Source: Thermogemmata fonticola
Lineage (GTDB): Bacteria > Planctomycetota > Planctomycetia > Gemmatales > Gemmataceae
Assembly: GCF_013694095.1 (NCBI RefSeq)
Contig: NZ_JACEFB010000020.1
Span: forward strand, 1 to 64,000
Direction: 5' to 3'
Length of the DNA: 64,000 nucleotides
A program made the position numbers and the translations under genes. Below, piece after piece: positions 8,598 to 18,443 of the stretch. The first letter of the stretch is position 1; each line of letters begins with the position of its first letter. The notes beneath the pieces are model-generated. The model was not told the origin of the DNA, did not search any database, and saw only the letters and a list, made by a program, of their open reading frames with translations.

Positions 8598-10556
8598 TCA
8601 GGGGGATGGCGGCGGTGCGGAGGGTGTGGAGGCGCCGAGGATTTCCACCATTTTTTCGGTCAGCATGGGGTGTTCGCCCAGGTGGTCGGCGCTGAGGCGG
8701 AGGCGGAACCAGGCCTGGGCCGGCTGGCGGGCTTGATAGGTGATGGTAAAGACGGCCTCACCAGAAGGGGGGATAGTTTGAGGGGGAAAGAGGAGCTTGG
8801 CGGCGGCGGGAGAGACGGAGGGCTGGCTGTCGCGGAAGGTGACGGCCTCGGGGAGTTCCACTTCCAGGCGGACGTTGCGTGCCGCTTCCCCCCCGCCATT
8901 GCGCACGCGGATGGTGAGGGTTCCCGGCTGACCGACGGAGAGGGAGAGCGGCTGGGGGATGGTTTCCCAACTGAGGGCGGGCGTGCCTTGGAAGAGGATG
9001 GCCAGTTCCTGGCGGGCCTGCTGGCCGCGGGCATCGGTGGCGGAGGCGGTGAGGAGGCGGCGTCCGGTCGTGGCGGCTTTCAGCTCGTAGCGGAAGGTGC
9101 GGGCTTCGCCCGGTTCCAGGCGGGGAATGATCCAGACGAGGGCGTCGGAGAGCCATTGTCCGCCTTCGGTTTTGCGGGTGGGTTTGCAGTCGGGGGGGAT
9201 CGAGCCGCGGACGCGGACTTGCAGAGCCGGCAAGGTGCCGGTGTTGCGCACGAGGATTTCCACTTTGGCTGGAGCACCCGGAGGCACGGGGGCGTTGCCG
9301 GGCGGACCTGACACCTGGACGCTCAGGCCGGGAACCAGGACGCGGGTGTGTGCCTCGGCTTTCTCCTGAATCCCTCCGGCGGCGGACACGTGCGTGAGCG
9401 TGAGCACATCGCGGGATTCACGCGGAGTGAGGCGGTACTCGATGATCTGGTACTGTCCCGGCAGCAAGCGGGGGATTTCCCAGACCCACTGCTGGGCCGG
9501 CGGGCTGGACGGCGGAGTGGAGGCCCGCTTGCCTCCTGCGGTGATCGGCTCCACTTCCGCCGAGACGGGGACATTTTCCACCAGGCGGATGTTCTCTACC
9601 GGCACGCTGCCCGTGTTGCGGAGGCGGATGCGGACGAGCAGGGGTTCATCCCGCACGGCTTGTTGCGGCGCCGCTTTGCTGAGCTGAAGCGCAGGCGGGC
9701 GCAAGCGGGTCGTGACCGCCTGGCCATGCTCATAGCTGACATAGGCGAGGTTGCGGACTTCCTGGGCATCGGGCTTGGGCCGCAAGGTCAGGCGGATGGT
9801 CCGGCTCTCCCCGGCGGCGAGTGTGCCGAGCTTCCAGACCAGGACGGCAGCCGAGGGCGAAGGGGCGGGCGGGGGCGGTGCCGCGGCGGGATTTTGACCT
9901 GTGGGCGTCAACAGCGGTGGAGCGGCGGGCGGAGCGGACCCTGCCCCGGCAGGCTTTTCCGGCGCGGGATCGGCTGCGACAAACTCCGCCGCCTCCGGCA
10001 CAGGGTTGCGCACCACCACATTGTAAGCCGGTGCCGTGGAGGTATTCCGTACGTGAATGTGGTAAACCAACTCCTTCCCCGGTGGAGACGCCGCCGGTAC
10101 ACGCACCTGAATCCGCACCAGTGGGGCTGGCGGGTCCACCACGGCCTGGCTGGGGGGTGGATGCGCGGCAGGCGGCAAGCTGGGCACCACGCCGGCAGGC
10201 AATAACCCCTGCGCCGGTATGACCGCAGGATCGAACCGCATTCCCTCCGGCAGTAGGGGGTCACTCCCTTCCGCGGGAAGAGTTTCGACGGGAAGTCCCT
10301 CCTCCTCCCCCGCCGCCGCGGCGGAAGCAGAGGGCAGCTCCGCTTCGCCGGTGAAGGTCATTGCGGCTTCCCCACAAATTTCCTCCGAGAATCCCCGGAC
10401 GGACTTGCCCCCCAGCAGCCACAGGGCGGCCATCACGGCCAGAAACAGTCGGGAGGAACGGATCCTGATCCCACCGGTCAGAGGCAGTTTGAGCAGAGCC
10501 ATCCTGGGCCAAGCTGGGCGGATCGGCAGGCCAGTCGGCGTAGTTGTCGCGAGCAT
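8598..10556 (-). CDS. secreted repeat protein with DUF11/CARDB-like beta-sandwich domains
   Basis: 652 residues from ATG 10556, chosen because GGGAGAGGGTGAG lies just upstream; the frame continues upstream without protein character. A hydrophobic export segment occurs at about residues 38-55 (RLFLAVMAALWLLGG). After an acidic/Pro-rich linker come four or more immunoglobulin-like repeats of the conserved-repeat type. Each contains a phrase such as YHIHVRNTSTAPAYNVVVRN, VRIRLRNTGSVPVENIRL, VEILVRNTGTLPALQVRV or LTIRVRNGGGEAARNVRL. These are the hallmark of the DUF11/CARDB families found in bacterial cell-surface proteins. Likely an extracytoplasmic structural or binding protein. It is divergently transcribed from the aminotransferase at 10852. 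Confidence 0.85.
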   Translation of the reverse strand: MLATTTPTGLPIRPAWPRMALLKLPLTGGIRIRSSRLFLAVMAALWLLGGKSVRGFSEEICGEAAMTFTGEAELPSASAAAAGEEEGLPVETLPAEGSDPLLPEGMRFDPAVIPAQGLLPAGVVPSLPPAAHPPPSQAVVDPPAPLVRIQVRVPAASPPGKELVYHIHVRNTSTAPAYNVVVRNPVPEAAEFVAADPAPEKPAGAGSAPPAAPPLLTPTGQNPAAAPPPPAPSPSAAVLVWKLGTLAAGESRTIRLTLRPKPDAQEVRNLAYVSYEHGQAVTTRLRPPALQLSKAAPQQAVRDEPLLVRIRLRNTGSVPVENIRLVENVPVSAEVEPITAGGKRASTPPSSPPAQQWVWEIPRLLPGQYQIIEYRLTPRESRDVLTLTHVSAAGGIQEKAEAHTRVLVPGLSVQVSGPPGNAPVPPGAPAKVEILVRNTGTLPALQVRVRGSIPPDCKPTRKTEGGQWLSDALVWIIPRLEPGEARTFRYELKAATTGRRLLTASATDARGQQARQELAILFQGTPALSWETIPQPLSLSVGQPGTLTIRVRNGGGEAARNVRLEVELPEAVTFRDSQPSVSPAAAKLLFPPQTIPPSGEAVFTITYQARQPAQAWFRLRLSADHLGEHPMLTEKMVEILGASTPSAPPPSP

Positions 10557-10851
10557 GGTTCTCACCCTCTCCCTGGCGGAGGCGAAGCAAGGGGCGGCGG
10601 CACTCCTGGAAGACAGCGCCATAGCAAACCGGGCGTGCTGGGAAAAGAGCGCTTGGCCCAAGCGGAGTGGGGGCCAGGGTTGGAGGGGAGAGCGGCGCCG
10701 ACTCGCCTTGACGCGACCGGCCAGCGGCGGGTAGGCAGTGGCCACACGGTGAAGGAGAAGGAATCGGCAACCCCCATCCGCCCTTGCACCGAAGCCGCCC
10801 GGTTCAGGCACGGCTCGGCGTGGGAGACAGGCGGCCGAGGAGGAAACAGGC

Positions 10852-12024
10852 GTGGTTCAGACAGCAGCCGAGGCGGTCTCAGTACCGCTGTGTGACATTG
10901 CGGGTCAGAATGCGGCGTTGGCCGGCGAGATCGAAGCGGCCTGGCGGCGGGTTTTGGCCAGCGGCCAGGTGATTTTGGGACCCGAAGTGTCGGCCCTGGA
11001 AGCCGAAGTGGCGGCGTTCTGCGGCGTGCGGCATGCCGTGGCCTGCTCGTCAGGCACCGATGCCCTCGTGCTCGCGCTGCACGCCTTGGGGATTGGACCG
11101 GGGGATGAAGTGATCGTGCCGGCCTTCACCTTTTTCGCCACGGCGGGAGCCGTCTGTCGTGTCGGAGCGACGCCTGTCTTCGCTGATATTGATCCGGCCA
11201 CGTACCTGCTTGACCCCGCGGAGGTGGTGCAGCGGCTCAGTCCGCGCAGCCGGGCGGTCATTCCTGTGCATCTATTCGGCCAGGCGTGCGACATGGCAGC
11301 CTTGCGGGCCGTGGCGGAGGAACACACGCTTTACATCGTGGAAGATGCGGCCCAGGCCTTCGGCAGCGGCTATGCCGGGGAACAGTGCGGGCGCTTCGGC
11401 CATGCGGCGGCCTTGAGTTTTTATCCCACCAAGAACCTGGGGGCGGCCGGGGATGCGGGCATGGTCCTGACCGATGACGTCGGTTTAGCCCGGCGGATGC
11501 GCGCCCTGCGGGTCCACGGCTCGGAGGTGCGCTACTACCATCGGGAGGTGGGGTACAACATGCGGCTGGACGCCTTGCAAGCCGCGCTTCTGCGTGTCAA
11601 GCTCCGCTATGTCCCCCAGTGGCTGGAGCAGCGCCGCCAGGCCGCCGCCCGCTACGACGCTTTGATCCAGCAGGCCCAATTGCAGCAATGGCTCCAACCG
11701 CCCGTGGTTCTGCCCCAGCGCTACCACACCTTCAATCAGTACGTGGTGCGCGTACCAGCAGCCCATCGGGACGCCCTGGTCCAATTCCTCAAATCCCACC
11801 AGATCGGCGTGGAAATCTACTATCCCCTCGGCTTGCACGAACAGGAATGCTTCCGCCATCTCGGCTACCAGCGGGGCGACTTCCCCCGCGCCGAGGCGGC
11901 TGCCGCGAGCGTCCTGGCCTTGCCCATGTTCCCGGAAATCACCCCCGCCCAGCAACAGCGCGTGATCGAGGTGTGTGCCGCTTATGCGGCAGCGCATGCC
12001 CCTTCCCTCCGCCGCGCCGCCTGA
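10852..12024 (+). CDS. DegT/DnrJ/EryC1/StrS-family PLP aminotransferase
   Basis: 390 residues, GTG start at 10852 behind GAGGAGGAAAC. Family members transaminate keto-sugars attached to nucleotides for surface polysaccharide, lipid A or secondary-metabolite sugars; cytoplasmic, PLP-dependent. Seen: N-terminal VPLCDI, the cofactor-binding SSGTDALVLALHALGIGPGDEVIVP (split here as in the family), VEDAAQAFGS with the Asp that contacts the pyridine nitrogen, and SFYPTKNLGAAGDAG with the Schiff-base Lys at residue 194. Length is typical. The C-terminal part has the family phrase HTFNQYVVRVP. The neighbouring genes do not reveal which sugar is used. Confidence 0.93.
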   Translation: MVQTAAEAVSVPLCDIAGQNAALAGEIEAAWRRVLASGQVILGPEVSALEAEVAAFCGVRHAVACSSGTDALVLALHALGIGPGDEVIVPAFTFFATAGAVCRVGATPVFADIDPATYLLDPAEVVQRLSPRSRAVIPVHLFGQACDMAALRAVAEEHTLYIVEDAAQAFGSGYAGEQCGRFGHAAALSFYPTKNLGAAGDAGMVLTDDVGLARRMRALRVHGSEVRYYHREVGYNMRLDALQAALLRVKLRYVPQWLEQRRQAAARYDALIQQAQLQQWLQPPVVLPQRYHTFNQYVVRVPAAHRDALVQFLKSHQIGVEIYYPLGLHEQECFRHLGYQRGDFPRAEAAAASVLALPMFPEITPAQQQRVIEVCAAYAAAHAPSLRRAA

Positions 12025-12108
12025 AGAGAGCCGCAGGTCAGAAACGCCCTCAGTCCGAAAGCGAAAACGGGAGTTTCTCGGTAGCGAAGGCAGAGGTTCC
12101 CCCCGCAG

Positions 12109-12150
12109 AGGGCCAAAGTCCCAAAAGCGAGGGCTGAAGTCCCGACAGCG
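12109..12150 (+). repeat. two 21-bp imperfect tandem repeats
   Basis: AGGGCCAAAGTCCCAAAAGCG followed at once by AGGGCTGAAGTCCCGACAGCG. They lie in the intergenic stretch between the convergent aminotransferase and DUF1501 genes. Confidence 0.75.
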
Positions 12151-12286
12151 CGAGGCGGATAATGCCCCGCTAAGGCAGACCAAAAACAAGATCGCTCCGG
12201 TTTTCCCGGCGCACTGCGATGCCGAGCAGAGTCATCACCTCGCGGAGCAGTATCTGTCGGGCCGTGCGATCCCTTCAGCAACGGGA

Positions 12287-13606
12287 TCAGAGGATTTGCC
12301 GGATCGGCTTGCCTTCGGGGCAGAGTTCGATGGGCCGGCCATCTGGCGTGCGGTACCAGGTGTGCAGGTTGATGCCCAGCACGGTGTAGATGGTGGCGGC
12401 CAGGTCTTGGGGTGTCACCGGATTATCGATGACATATTCCGCCAAAGCGTTGGTTGCTCCCACGACTTGTCCGACGCGCAAGCCGCCGCCAGCGAACAAG
12501 GCCACCCCGGCGGTGCTCCAGTGGTCCCGCCCGGCCGAAGGATTGACCTTGGGCGTGCGGCCAAAGTCGCCGAACCAGACGATCAGGGTTTCGTCCAGCA
12601 AGCCGCGGGCTTCCAGGTCGTCCAGCAGGGCAGACATTCCCTGGTCGACGCGCGGGAGCAAGCGTTCCCGGAGGCTGCGGAAGTTGTTCGTGTGGGTATC
12701 CCAGCCGCCATCGGTGACCGTGACGAACTGGACGCCCGCTTCGATCAGGCGCCGGGCCAGCAGGCAGGCTTGGCCCAGATAGTTCCGCCCATAGCGATCA
12801 CGCACCTTGGCCGGTTCCTGCGTCAGGTCGAAGGCCCGCTTGGCCAGCGGACTGGTGATGATGCCGTGGGCCTTGGCGTAAAACTCATCGCGCGCAAGTA
12901 CCGCCTCGTTGCGCTCCACCCGGCGCTGATAATTTTCCAGGTCCGCCAGCATGGAATAGCGGCGGTCGAGCCGCTGCCGCTCCGCTTCGCTGGATAGGCT
13001 GAGATCCCGCACGCGGAAAGCCGGAGAGTTGGGATCGTCCGGCACTTCAAACGGGTTGTATTGGTCGCCCAGAAAACCGCCGATGCCGCCGTTGAACCGC
13101 CGGTCGATATAGCGCCCGATCTGCACGAACGGCAGCATGCCGTTGACGTAACCCCGCTCCTTGGCCACGACCGAACCGTAGCAGGGGAAGGGAAGCGAAG
13201 GGTTGAACTTGTGGCCGGTCATCATGAGGTGGTCGGCGACGCCGTGGGAGCCATTTTGCGGATCATGCCCGCGGATGGTCACCAGCTTGTGGGCACGTTG
13301 GGCCAGCATCGGCAGGGGTTCCGCATAGCGCACGCCCGGCAAGGTCGTCGGCACGGTCCCAAACTCACCGCGAATCTCCACCGGGGCATCCGGCTTAGGA
13401 TCGAACGTGTCGATGTGGCTTGGCCCGCCTTGCATCCACAGCAGGATGCAGCGCTTCGCCCGCGCCGGGGTCTGCGGCGCAGCCGCCCGCAGCCGCAAAT
13501 ACTCCGGCAAACCCAAGCCGAAAACCGACAAGCCTCCGACACGCAAAAACGTGCGCCGGGACACCCCAGAACAATCCGACGTCCGACCGGTGAAGAGATC
13601 GAGCAT
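12287..13606 (-). CDS. DUF1501 (sulfatase-fold) protein with Tat signal
   Basis: 439 residues from ATG 13606, preceded by AAGGGGTG. The first 45 residues hold a Tat-type signal (SRRTFLRVGGLSVFGLGL). The body has the DUF1501 landmarks: CILLWMQGGPSHIDTFDPKP, HDPQNGSHGVADHLMMTGH, FVTVTDGGWDTHTNNFRSL and LIVWFGDFGRTPKVN with GRDHW. DUF1501 belongs to the alkaline-phosphatase/sulfatase superfamily by fold but has no established substrate. In planctomycetes these genes are often paired with DUF1549/DUF1553 cytochrome proteins; such a protein is encoded about 10 kb away but not in the same operon. Exported, probably periplasmic. Confidence 0.93.
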   Translation of the reverse strand: MLDLFTGRTSDCSGVSRRTFLRVGGLSVFGLGLPEYLRLRAAAPQTPARAKRCILLWMQGGPSHIDTFDPKPDAPVEIRGEFGTVPTTLPGVRYAEPLPMLAQRAHKLVTIRGHDPQNGSHGVADHLMMTGHKFNPSLPFPCYGSVVAKERGYVNGMLPFVQIGRYIDRRFNGGIGGFLGDQYNPFEVPDDPNSPAFRVRDLSLSSEAERQRLDRRYSMLADLENYQRRVERNEAVLARDEFYAKAHGIITSPLAKRAFDLTQEPAKVRDRYGRNYLGQACLLARRLIEAGVQFVTVTDGGWDTHTNNFRSLRERLLPRVDQGMSALLDDLEARGLLDETLIVWFGDFGRTPKVNPSAGRDHWSTAGVALFAGGGLRVGQVVGATNALAEYVIDNPVTPQDLAATIYTVLGINLHTWYRTPDGRPIELCPEGKPIRQIL

Positions 13607-13835
13607 GGCAGGCACCCCTTGCAACAAGATAAGGGTGAGATTCAGGCGGGAAACTACCACAGGCGGGAAACACTGCCTGCGCCGCGCAGCACCGACGCGC
13701 GCAACCAGACAGCATTCTGCTATATAACATCCGCGATGCCTCCCCTTTTGTCAACGGAAAAATCTGCCCCGCCCCTCGTTTTTTCGGCCACCCTATCTGA
13801 CTTTTGTTCACCACCTCCCCTGCCGTCCTATCCCC

Positions 13836-13882
13836 TCTCAAGCGGCTAGGGCTTTCTCAGTCTCAAGCGGCTCAGGGTTTCG
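13836..13882 (+). repeat. two ~22-bp imperfect direct repeats
   Basis: TCTCAAGCGGCTAGGGCTTTC and, 25 bases on, TCTCAAGCGGCTCAGGGTTTC. Intergenic. Confidence 0.7.
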
Positions 13883-13960
13883 ATCCGAGCCAGAGGCAGC
13901 GCCGAAGGGTGATCACATAGTACCTACCGTCACATAACGGCCCTTCGCATCACAGAGCGG

Positions 13961-14062
13961 AATGTTCCGGCGCTCTCCAGCGACAGGGTTCTGTCGCCAT
14001 TCTCCTGCGGCAGGGGTGGACCGCCGTTGGCCTGCGGCAAGAGGTTGTGTCACCATTCTGTC
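13961..14062 (+). repeat. four degenerate 27-30-bp tandem repeats
   Basis: Units begin at about 13961, 13991, 14018 and 14046 and share a core such as CTGTCGCCATTCTCCTGCGG followed by CAGGGGT. The last unit is partial. The array lies about 200 bases upstream of the kinase start. Confidence 0.55.
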
Positions 14063-14256
14063 AAATTCGAGCCGTGCTGCCAGCGATGGGAGCAAAATAT
14101 CGGCGGAATCTTCGGAAAAATACTCAGAGGGTTTGGGCAAGCGGTTGCATCGGAGCCGGAGCTGCGGTACAGTTTCTGCAAGGGCTGCGGGAACTTGCTC
14201 TGGAATCCCCTGCCGAGTGCGGGGATGGGCCTATCAGGACATTCCATCGACTGCCC

Positions 14257-17200
14257 ATGTCCAACACCACACACCACCCGTCCGATGAAGCATGGGACCC
14301 CTCCGATGACGGCACCTGGGCGCGACGTTGGATTGAATCGGTGCGGGACCGTGCCCTGATTTTGACTGAGGCGGACGGATCGATCCGCTGGTGGAACCTC
14401 GGCGCAGTCGCCCTTTTCGGCTACACGGCGGCGGAGGTGGATCGCCAGGGCCTGGCCCGGTTATGTCCGGAATCTTCTCAGACGCTCTTGGCGGCGCTGT
14501 TGGCTCAGGCGGAGTCGGCAGGGGCGGCGGAAGGGGAGATGGAATGCCTGCGCCGGGATGGGAGCCGGTTCTGGGGTTTGGTCAACATCACCCCCCTGGA
14601 AGTGCAAGGGCAGCGGCGTTACGGAGTGGCCATCCGTGATCTGAGCGAACGCAAGGCAGCACAGGAAGCCCTGAAGCGGAGCGAGGCCCGTTACCGAACC
14701 ACTTTGCAAAGCATCGGGGATGCCGTCATTGCCACGGATGCCCAAGGACGGGTCGAGTTGCTCAATAGCGTGGCGGAAGAATTGACCGGCTGGACCGCTG
14801 CCGAAGCGCAAGGCCGACCGCTGGAGGAGATTTTCCGCATCGTCAACGAGGAGACGCGGCAGCCCGTGGAATCGCCGGTCCGCCGGGTGTTGCGCGAAGG
14901 GGTGGTTGTGGGGTTGGCCAATCATACCGTGCTCCTCCGCCGCGATGGCCGCCCCATTCCGATTGCCGACTCCGGCGCACCGATCCGGGATGACCAAGGA
15001 CGATTGGCTGGGGTAGTGCTCGTCTTTCGCGATCAGTCGGCGGAACGGTTCCACGAGCGGCGGCGCGAGGCGGAACGCCGGCTGCTCGAAGAGTTGTCCC
15101 GCGGCCGACCCCTCCATCTCTGGCTGGAGTCCCTCTGTCGTGAATACCAGGGCCTTTATCCCGAAGCGCTGGCTTCCGTGCTGCTTCTGGAAGGGAACCG
15201 CCTGCGCCACGGAGCTGCCCCGGATTTGCCAGCGGAATACAACCTCGCCGTCGATGGCGTGCAGATCGGCCCGACGGTGGGGTCCTGCGGTACGGCGGCT
15301 TTCCGCAACGAGTTGGTCATTGTGAGCGATATTGCCACCGATCCCCTCTGGGATATCGGGCGAGACCTGGCCTTACCATTCGGCCTGCGGGCCTGCTGGT
15401 CCATTCCGATCCGAGGGCGGCAGGGTGAAGTCTTAGGAACCTTCGCCGTCTATTACCGGACCCCGCGTTCGCCCCAGGAGCCAGAGATTGCCGACTTGGA
15501 GCGCTGGGCGGACATTGCCAGCCTGGCGATCACCGGCTTCCGCGACCGGCAAGCCCTGGAGGAAAGCGAGGAGAAATTCCGCCTGCTGGCCGAGGAATCC
15601 CTGGCCGGGGTCTACCTGATTCAGGATGGCCGGTTTGTTTACATCAACAACGCCATCGCCCAGATGTACGGCAGCACGCGGGAGGAGACGCTGGCCTTGC
15701 CGTCCGCTCTTGATGTGGTAGCTCCGGAAGATCGGGCCATGGTGGCGGAAAACCTGCGCCGGCGCCTCAGCGGGGAGACGGTGAGCCTGCGCTACCGGTT
15801 CCGGGTGGCCCGCCGGGATGGCAAGATCGGTATCGTCGAAGTCATGGGGCGGCGTATCTTCTTCCAGGGCCGGCCCGCGGTTCTCGGCACCGCCTTAGAC
15901 ACCACCGAACAGTACCAAGCGGAACAGGCCCTGCGGGAGCGGGAGGAATTCCTCCGGTCTCTGATTCGTTCGATCGACGGTGTGGTCTGGGAGGCGGATC
16001 CGCACACCTTCCGCTTCACCTTCGTCAGCGAACGGGCTGAAAAGCTTCTGGGTTACCCCGTGCAGCGGTGGCTGGAAGAGGAGAATTTTTGGGCCAATCA
16101 CCTCCATCCGGAGGATCGGGATCAGGCGGTGCAGTTCTGCCAGTCGGCGACGGCCCGCGGCGAGGACCACACCTTCGAATATCGTATGGTGGCGGCGGAT
16201 GGGCGGATCGTCTGGGTGCGGGATTACGTCACGGTGGAGAAGGACGCGGCAGGCCGGACGGTGGCGTTGCGCGGCATTCTCGTGGACATCACGGAGCGCA
16301 AGCGCTTGGAGGCGCAACTGCTCCAGGCCCAGAAGATGGAAGCCATCGGGCGGCTGGCCGGCGGCATTGCCCATGACTTCAACAACCTGCTTACGGTGAT
16401 TCTGGGATACAGCCAGATGTTGCTCCAGCGGCTGCCCCCAGCGGAAGGGGGGCGGGAGTTGGTCCAGACTATCTTCGAGGCCGGGGAGCGGGCTTCCAGT
16501 CTCACGCAGCAACTGTTGGCCTTCAGTCGCCAGACGATCGTCGAGCCGAAGCTGATTTATCTCGACCAGTTGATTCACGACATGGAGAAGATGCTGCGGC
16601 GGCTCATCGGCGAGGACATTGTGCTGGCGACCGCTTCGGCGGGCCGCCTTCCCCCCGTGCGGATCGATCCCGGCCAGATGAGCCAGATCATCCTCAACTT
16701 GGCGGTCAATGCCCGCGATGCCATGCCGCAAGGGGGACGCCTGACCCTGGAATGCAGCACCATCGAGCTGGACGAGCACTACTGCCGCCTCCATCCCCAG
16801 GCTCAGGCGGGGCGCCACGTCTGCCTCGCGGTCAGCGACACCGGCATCGGCATGACCCCCGAAGTCCAGGAGCGCATCTTCGAACCCTTCTTCACCACCA
16901 AGGAGTTGGGCAAAGGCACCGGCCTGGGGCTGGCTGTGGTTTACGGCATCGTTCGGCAACACGGCGGGCACATCGAGGTGTACAGCGAAGTGGGGCATGG
17001 AACGACCTTCAAGGTGTATCTGCCAGCGGTGCAGGAGCCGGGTTGGCGGGAGTTGTCCCTGGTGGAAGAGACGCCACGCGGGCACGAAACCATCTTGCTT
17101 GTGGAAGATGACGAGGCGGTCCGCGGTTTGGCCCAGACCTCGCTGGAGATGTACGGCTACCGGGTGCTGTGGGCCGCCGACGCGGCTGAAGCCCTGCGTC

Positions 17201-17454
17201 TGGTCGAGGAGCACGCGGGCCGCATCGACCTGCTGCTGACCGACGTGGTCATGCCGGGCATGAGCGGCCGGGAATTGGTGGAGCAGGTCCGCCAGCGCCA
17301 GCCCCATCTGAAAGTCCTCTTCATGAGCGGCTACACCGACGATGCGGTGCTGCGCCACGGCCTGGTCCATGCGGAAGTCGCCTTCTTGCAAAAGCCTTTC
17401 ACCCCCGCCGGACTGGCCCGCAAAGTCCGGGACGTGTTGGACGCCAGCCGCTAA
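14257..17454 (+). CDS. multi-PAS/GAF hybrid sensor histidine kinase with C-terminal receiver
   Basis: 1065 residues from ATG 14257 (MSNTTHHPSD...); the ribosome binding site is weak (AGGA about 20 bases upstream), so the start is provisional. Domains: PAS (about 25-140), PAS (about 148-265, SIGDAVIATDAQGRVELLNS), GAF (about 290-435), PAS (about 445-560, LIQDGRFVYINN), PAS_3 (about 565-690), HisKA with GGIAHDFNN (His 706), HATPase_c ([27 protein letters not shown]), and receiver (ILLVEDDE, phospho-acceptor Asp 996 in LLTDVVMPGMSG, conserved Lys in LQKPF). No transmembrane segment. An orphan hybrid kinase, with no response regulator adjacent. Confidence 0.93.
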   Translation: MSNTTHHPSDEAWDPSDDGTWARRWIESVRDRALILTEADGSIRWWNLGAVALFGYTAAEVDRQGLARLCPESSQTLLAALLAQAESAGAAEGEMECLRRDGSRFWGLVNITPLEVQGQRRYGVAIRDLSERKAAQEALKRSEARYRTTLQSIGDAVIATDAQGRVELLNSVAEELTGWTAAEAQGRPLEEIFRIVNEETRQPVESPVRRVLREGVVVGLANHTVLLRRDGRPIPIADSGAPIRDDQGRLAGVVLVFRDQSAERFHERRREAERRLLEELSRGRPLHLWLESLCREYQGLYPEALASVLLLEGNRLRHGAAPDLPAEYNLAVDGVQIGPTVGSCGTAAFRNELVIVSDIATDPLWDIGRDLALPFGLRACWSIPIRGRQGEVLGTFAVYYRTPRSPQEPEIADLERWADIASLAITGFRDRQALEESEEKFRLLAEESLAGVYLIQDGRFVYINNAIAQMYGSTREETLALPSALDVVAPEDRAMVAENLRRRLSGETVSLRYRFRVARRDGKIGIVEVMGRRIFFQGRPAVLGTALDTTEQYQAEQALREREEFLRSLIRSIDGVVWEADPHTFRFTFVSERAEKLLGYPVQRWLEEENFWANHLHPEDRDQAVQFCQSATARGEDHTFEYRMVAADGRIVWVRDYVTVEKDAAGRTVALRGILVDITERKRLEAQLLQAQKMEAIGRLAGGIAHDFNNLLTVILGYSQMLLQRLPPAEGGRELVQTIFEAGERASSLTQQLLAFSRQTIVEPKLIYLDQLIHDMEKMLRRLIGEDIVLATASAGRLPPVRIDPGQMSQIILNLAVNARDAMPQGGRLTLECSTIELDEHYCRLHPQAQAGRHVCLAVSDTGIGMTPEVQERIFEPFFTTKELGKGTGLGLAVVYGIVRQHGGHIEVYSEVGHGTTFKVYLPAVQEPGWRELSLVEETPRGHETILLVEDDEAVRGLAQTSLEMYGYRVLWAADAAEALRLVEEHAGRIDLLLTDVVMPGMSGRELVEQVRQRQPHLKVLFMSGYTDDAVLRHGLVHAEVAFLQKPFTPAGLARKVRDVLDASR

Positions 17455-17645
17455 AACAATCCGCCAGAGAATCCCTCCGGGAAGTGCTTTCGGAGCGAGC
17501 GGCCAGGCTAAGGGACCCGCCGCCGCCCGCCGCGAGGCGTCCCTCGATACCCCCCGCTTCCCGCCATTTCCCGAAGGGTAAGGGCCGTCCCTGTTTGGAC
17601 CTGGAGACAGCCTCCTGGACCCTCTAGACAACAAGGATCAGGCGC

Positions 17646-18347
17646 ATGAGCGGTATTCCGTGGTGGGGATATGTGCTATTAGCCGGACTGGCCTGGGGGA
17701 CCTATGTGCCGTTGATTTTCTACGGCGGTACGGAGCTGACCACGCGCCCCGGTACGATCGGCGGGCGGCTCGCTTCCATCCTCTGCGTCGGCGTGGCTTA
17801 TTTTGTCCTAGCGGTGGTCATCCCTGTAGCCCTGATGCTTACGCGGGACGATGCCAAGCCGGAATGGCGGCTGACCGGCCTGGTGTTCAGCGCCCTGGCC
17901 GGGGCGGCGGGGGCCGTCGGCGCCATCTGCGTCATCTTTGCCAGCAAAGCCGCGGTGGATCAGGCCCGCTTGGCCGGCCTGGAACCGGCTTCTTACCGCA
18001 TTTACATCGCGCCTCTCATCTTCGCCTTGGCTCCGCTCATCAATACCTTGCTAAGTCTGGTCTGGCATCCGCAGCCGGGCAACCCCTGGCACTTCGCCTG
18101 GGAAACACCAGGGTGGAAGCTCCCCGCCGGGATCGTGCTCGCCGCCGTCGGGACCTTCCTCGTCCTCTTGTCCAAGGAAGACCTGGAAGCCCGTAAGGGG
18201 AAGCCTGCTCCGGCTGCCGCCACGGCCCGAACCTCCAGCGCGGCTGCTTCGCCGAGCGAGCCGGCCTCAGCGGGTGGGAAAGCGGAAGACAACCGCCCGC
18301 AGCCCCAGCCGTCCGCCCCAACCGCCGCGATGCCCGGTGGTTCCTGA
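17646..18347 (+). CDS. multi-pass membrane protein, possibly DMT/GRP-transporter-like
   Basis: 233 residues, ATG 17646 after AAGGATCAGG. About five hydrophobic helices: residues 7-25 (WWGYVLLAGLAWGTYVPLIF), 43-64, 77-100 (Gly/Ala-rich), 118-137 and 155-178, then a cytoplasmic Ala/Pro/Ser-rich tail of about 55 residues. The N-terminal GLAWGTYVP phrase and Gly/Ala-rich helices recall half of a drug/metabolite or glucose-uptake transporter, but the protein is shorter than the ten-helix members. No reliable family call. The next gene follows after 96 bases in the same direction. Confidence 0.7.
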   Translation: MSGIPWWGYVLLAGLAWGTYVPLIFYGGTELTTRPGTIGGRLASILCVGVAYFVLAVVIPVALMLTRDDAKPEWRLTGLVFSALAGAAGAVGAICVIFASKAAVDQARLAGLEPASYRIYIAPLIFALAPLINTLLSLVWHPQPGNPWHFAWETPGWKLPAGIVLAAVGTFLVLLSKEDLEARKGKPAPAAATARTSSAAASPSEPASAGGKAEDNRPQPQPSAPTAAMPGGS

Positions 18348-18443
18348 AGCGGGAAAGTTCGGGAGCCGTCCCGCTGGGTCTAGCGTTTCCAGCGCTCCGG
18401 CTTGGCAGAGCTGGACAACCGCCTGACATGGGAGGACTGCCCC

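Larger units (their letters stand above)
13607..14256. other. divergent intergenic region with tandem repeats
   Basis: About 650 bases between the DUF1501 start and the second kinase. On the minus strand TTGACA (13749-13754 as complement) and TATATA (about 13721-13726) occur but 22 bases apart, longer than usual, so a promoter for the DUF1501 gene is only possible. Two sets of short tandem repeats lie at 13836-13882 and 13961-14062. The frame of the kinase is open from 14047 but the extra residues look non-coding. Confidence 0.5.

Noticed and set aside
13719-13754. Consensus promoter for the DUF1501 gene (TTGACA with TATATA)
   Set aside because: The hexamers are 22 bases apart, outside the normal 16-19 range; kept only as a note in the intergenic entry.
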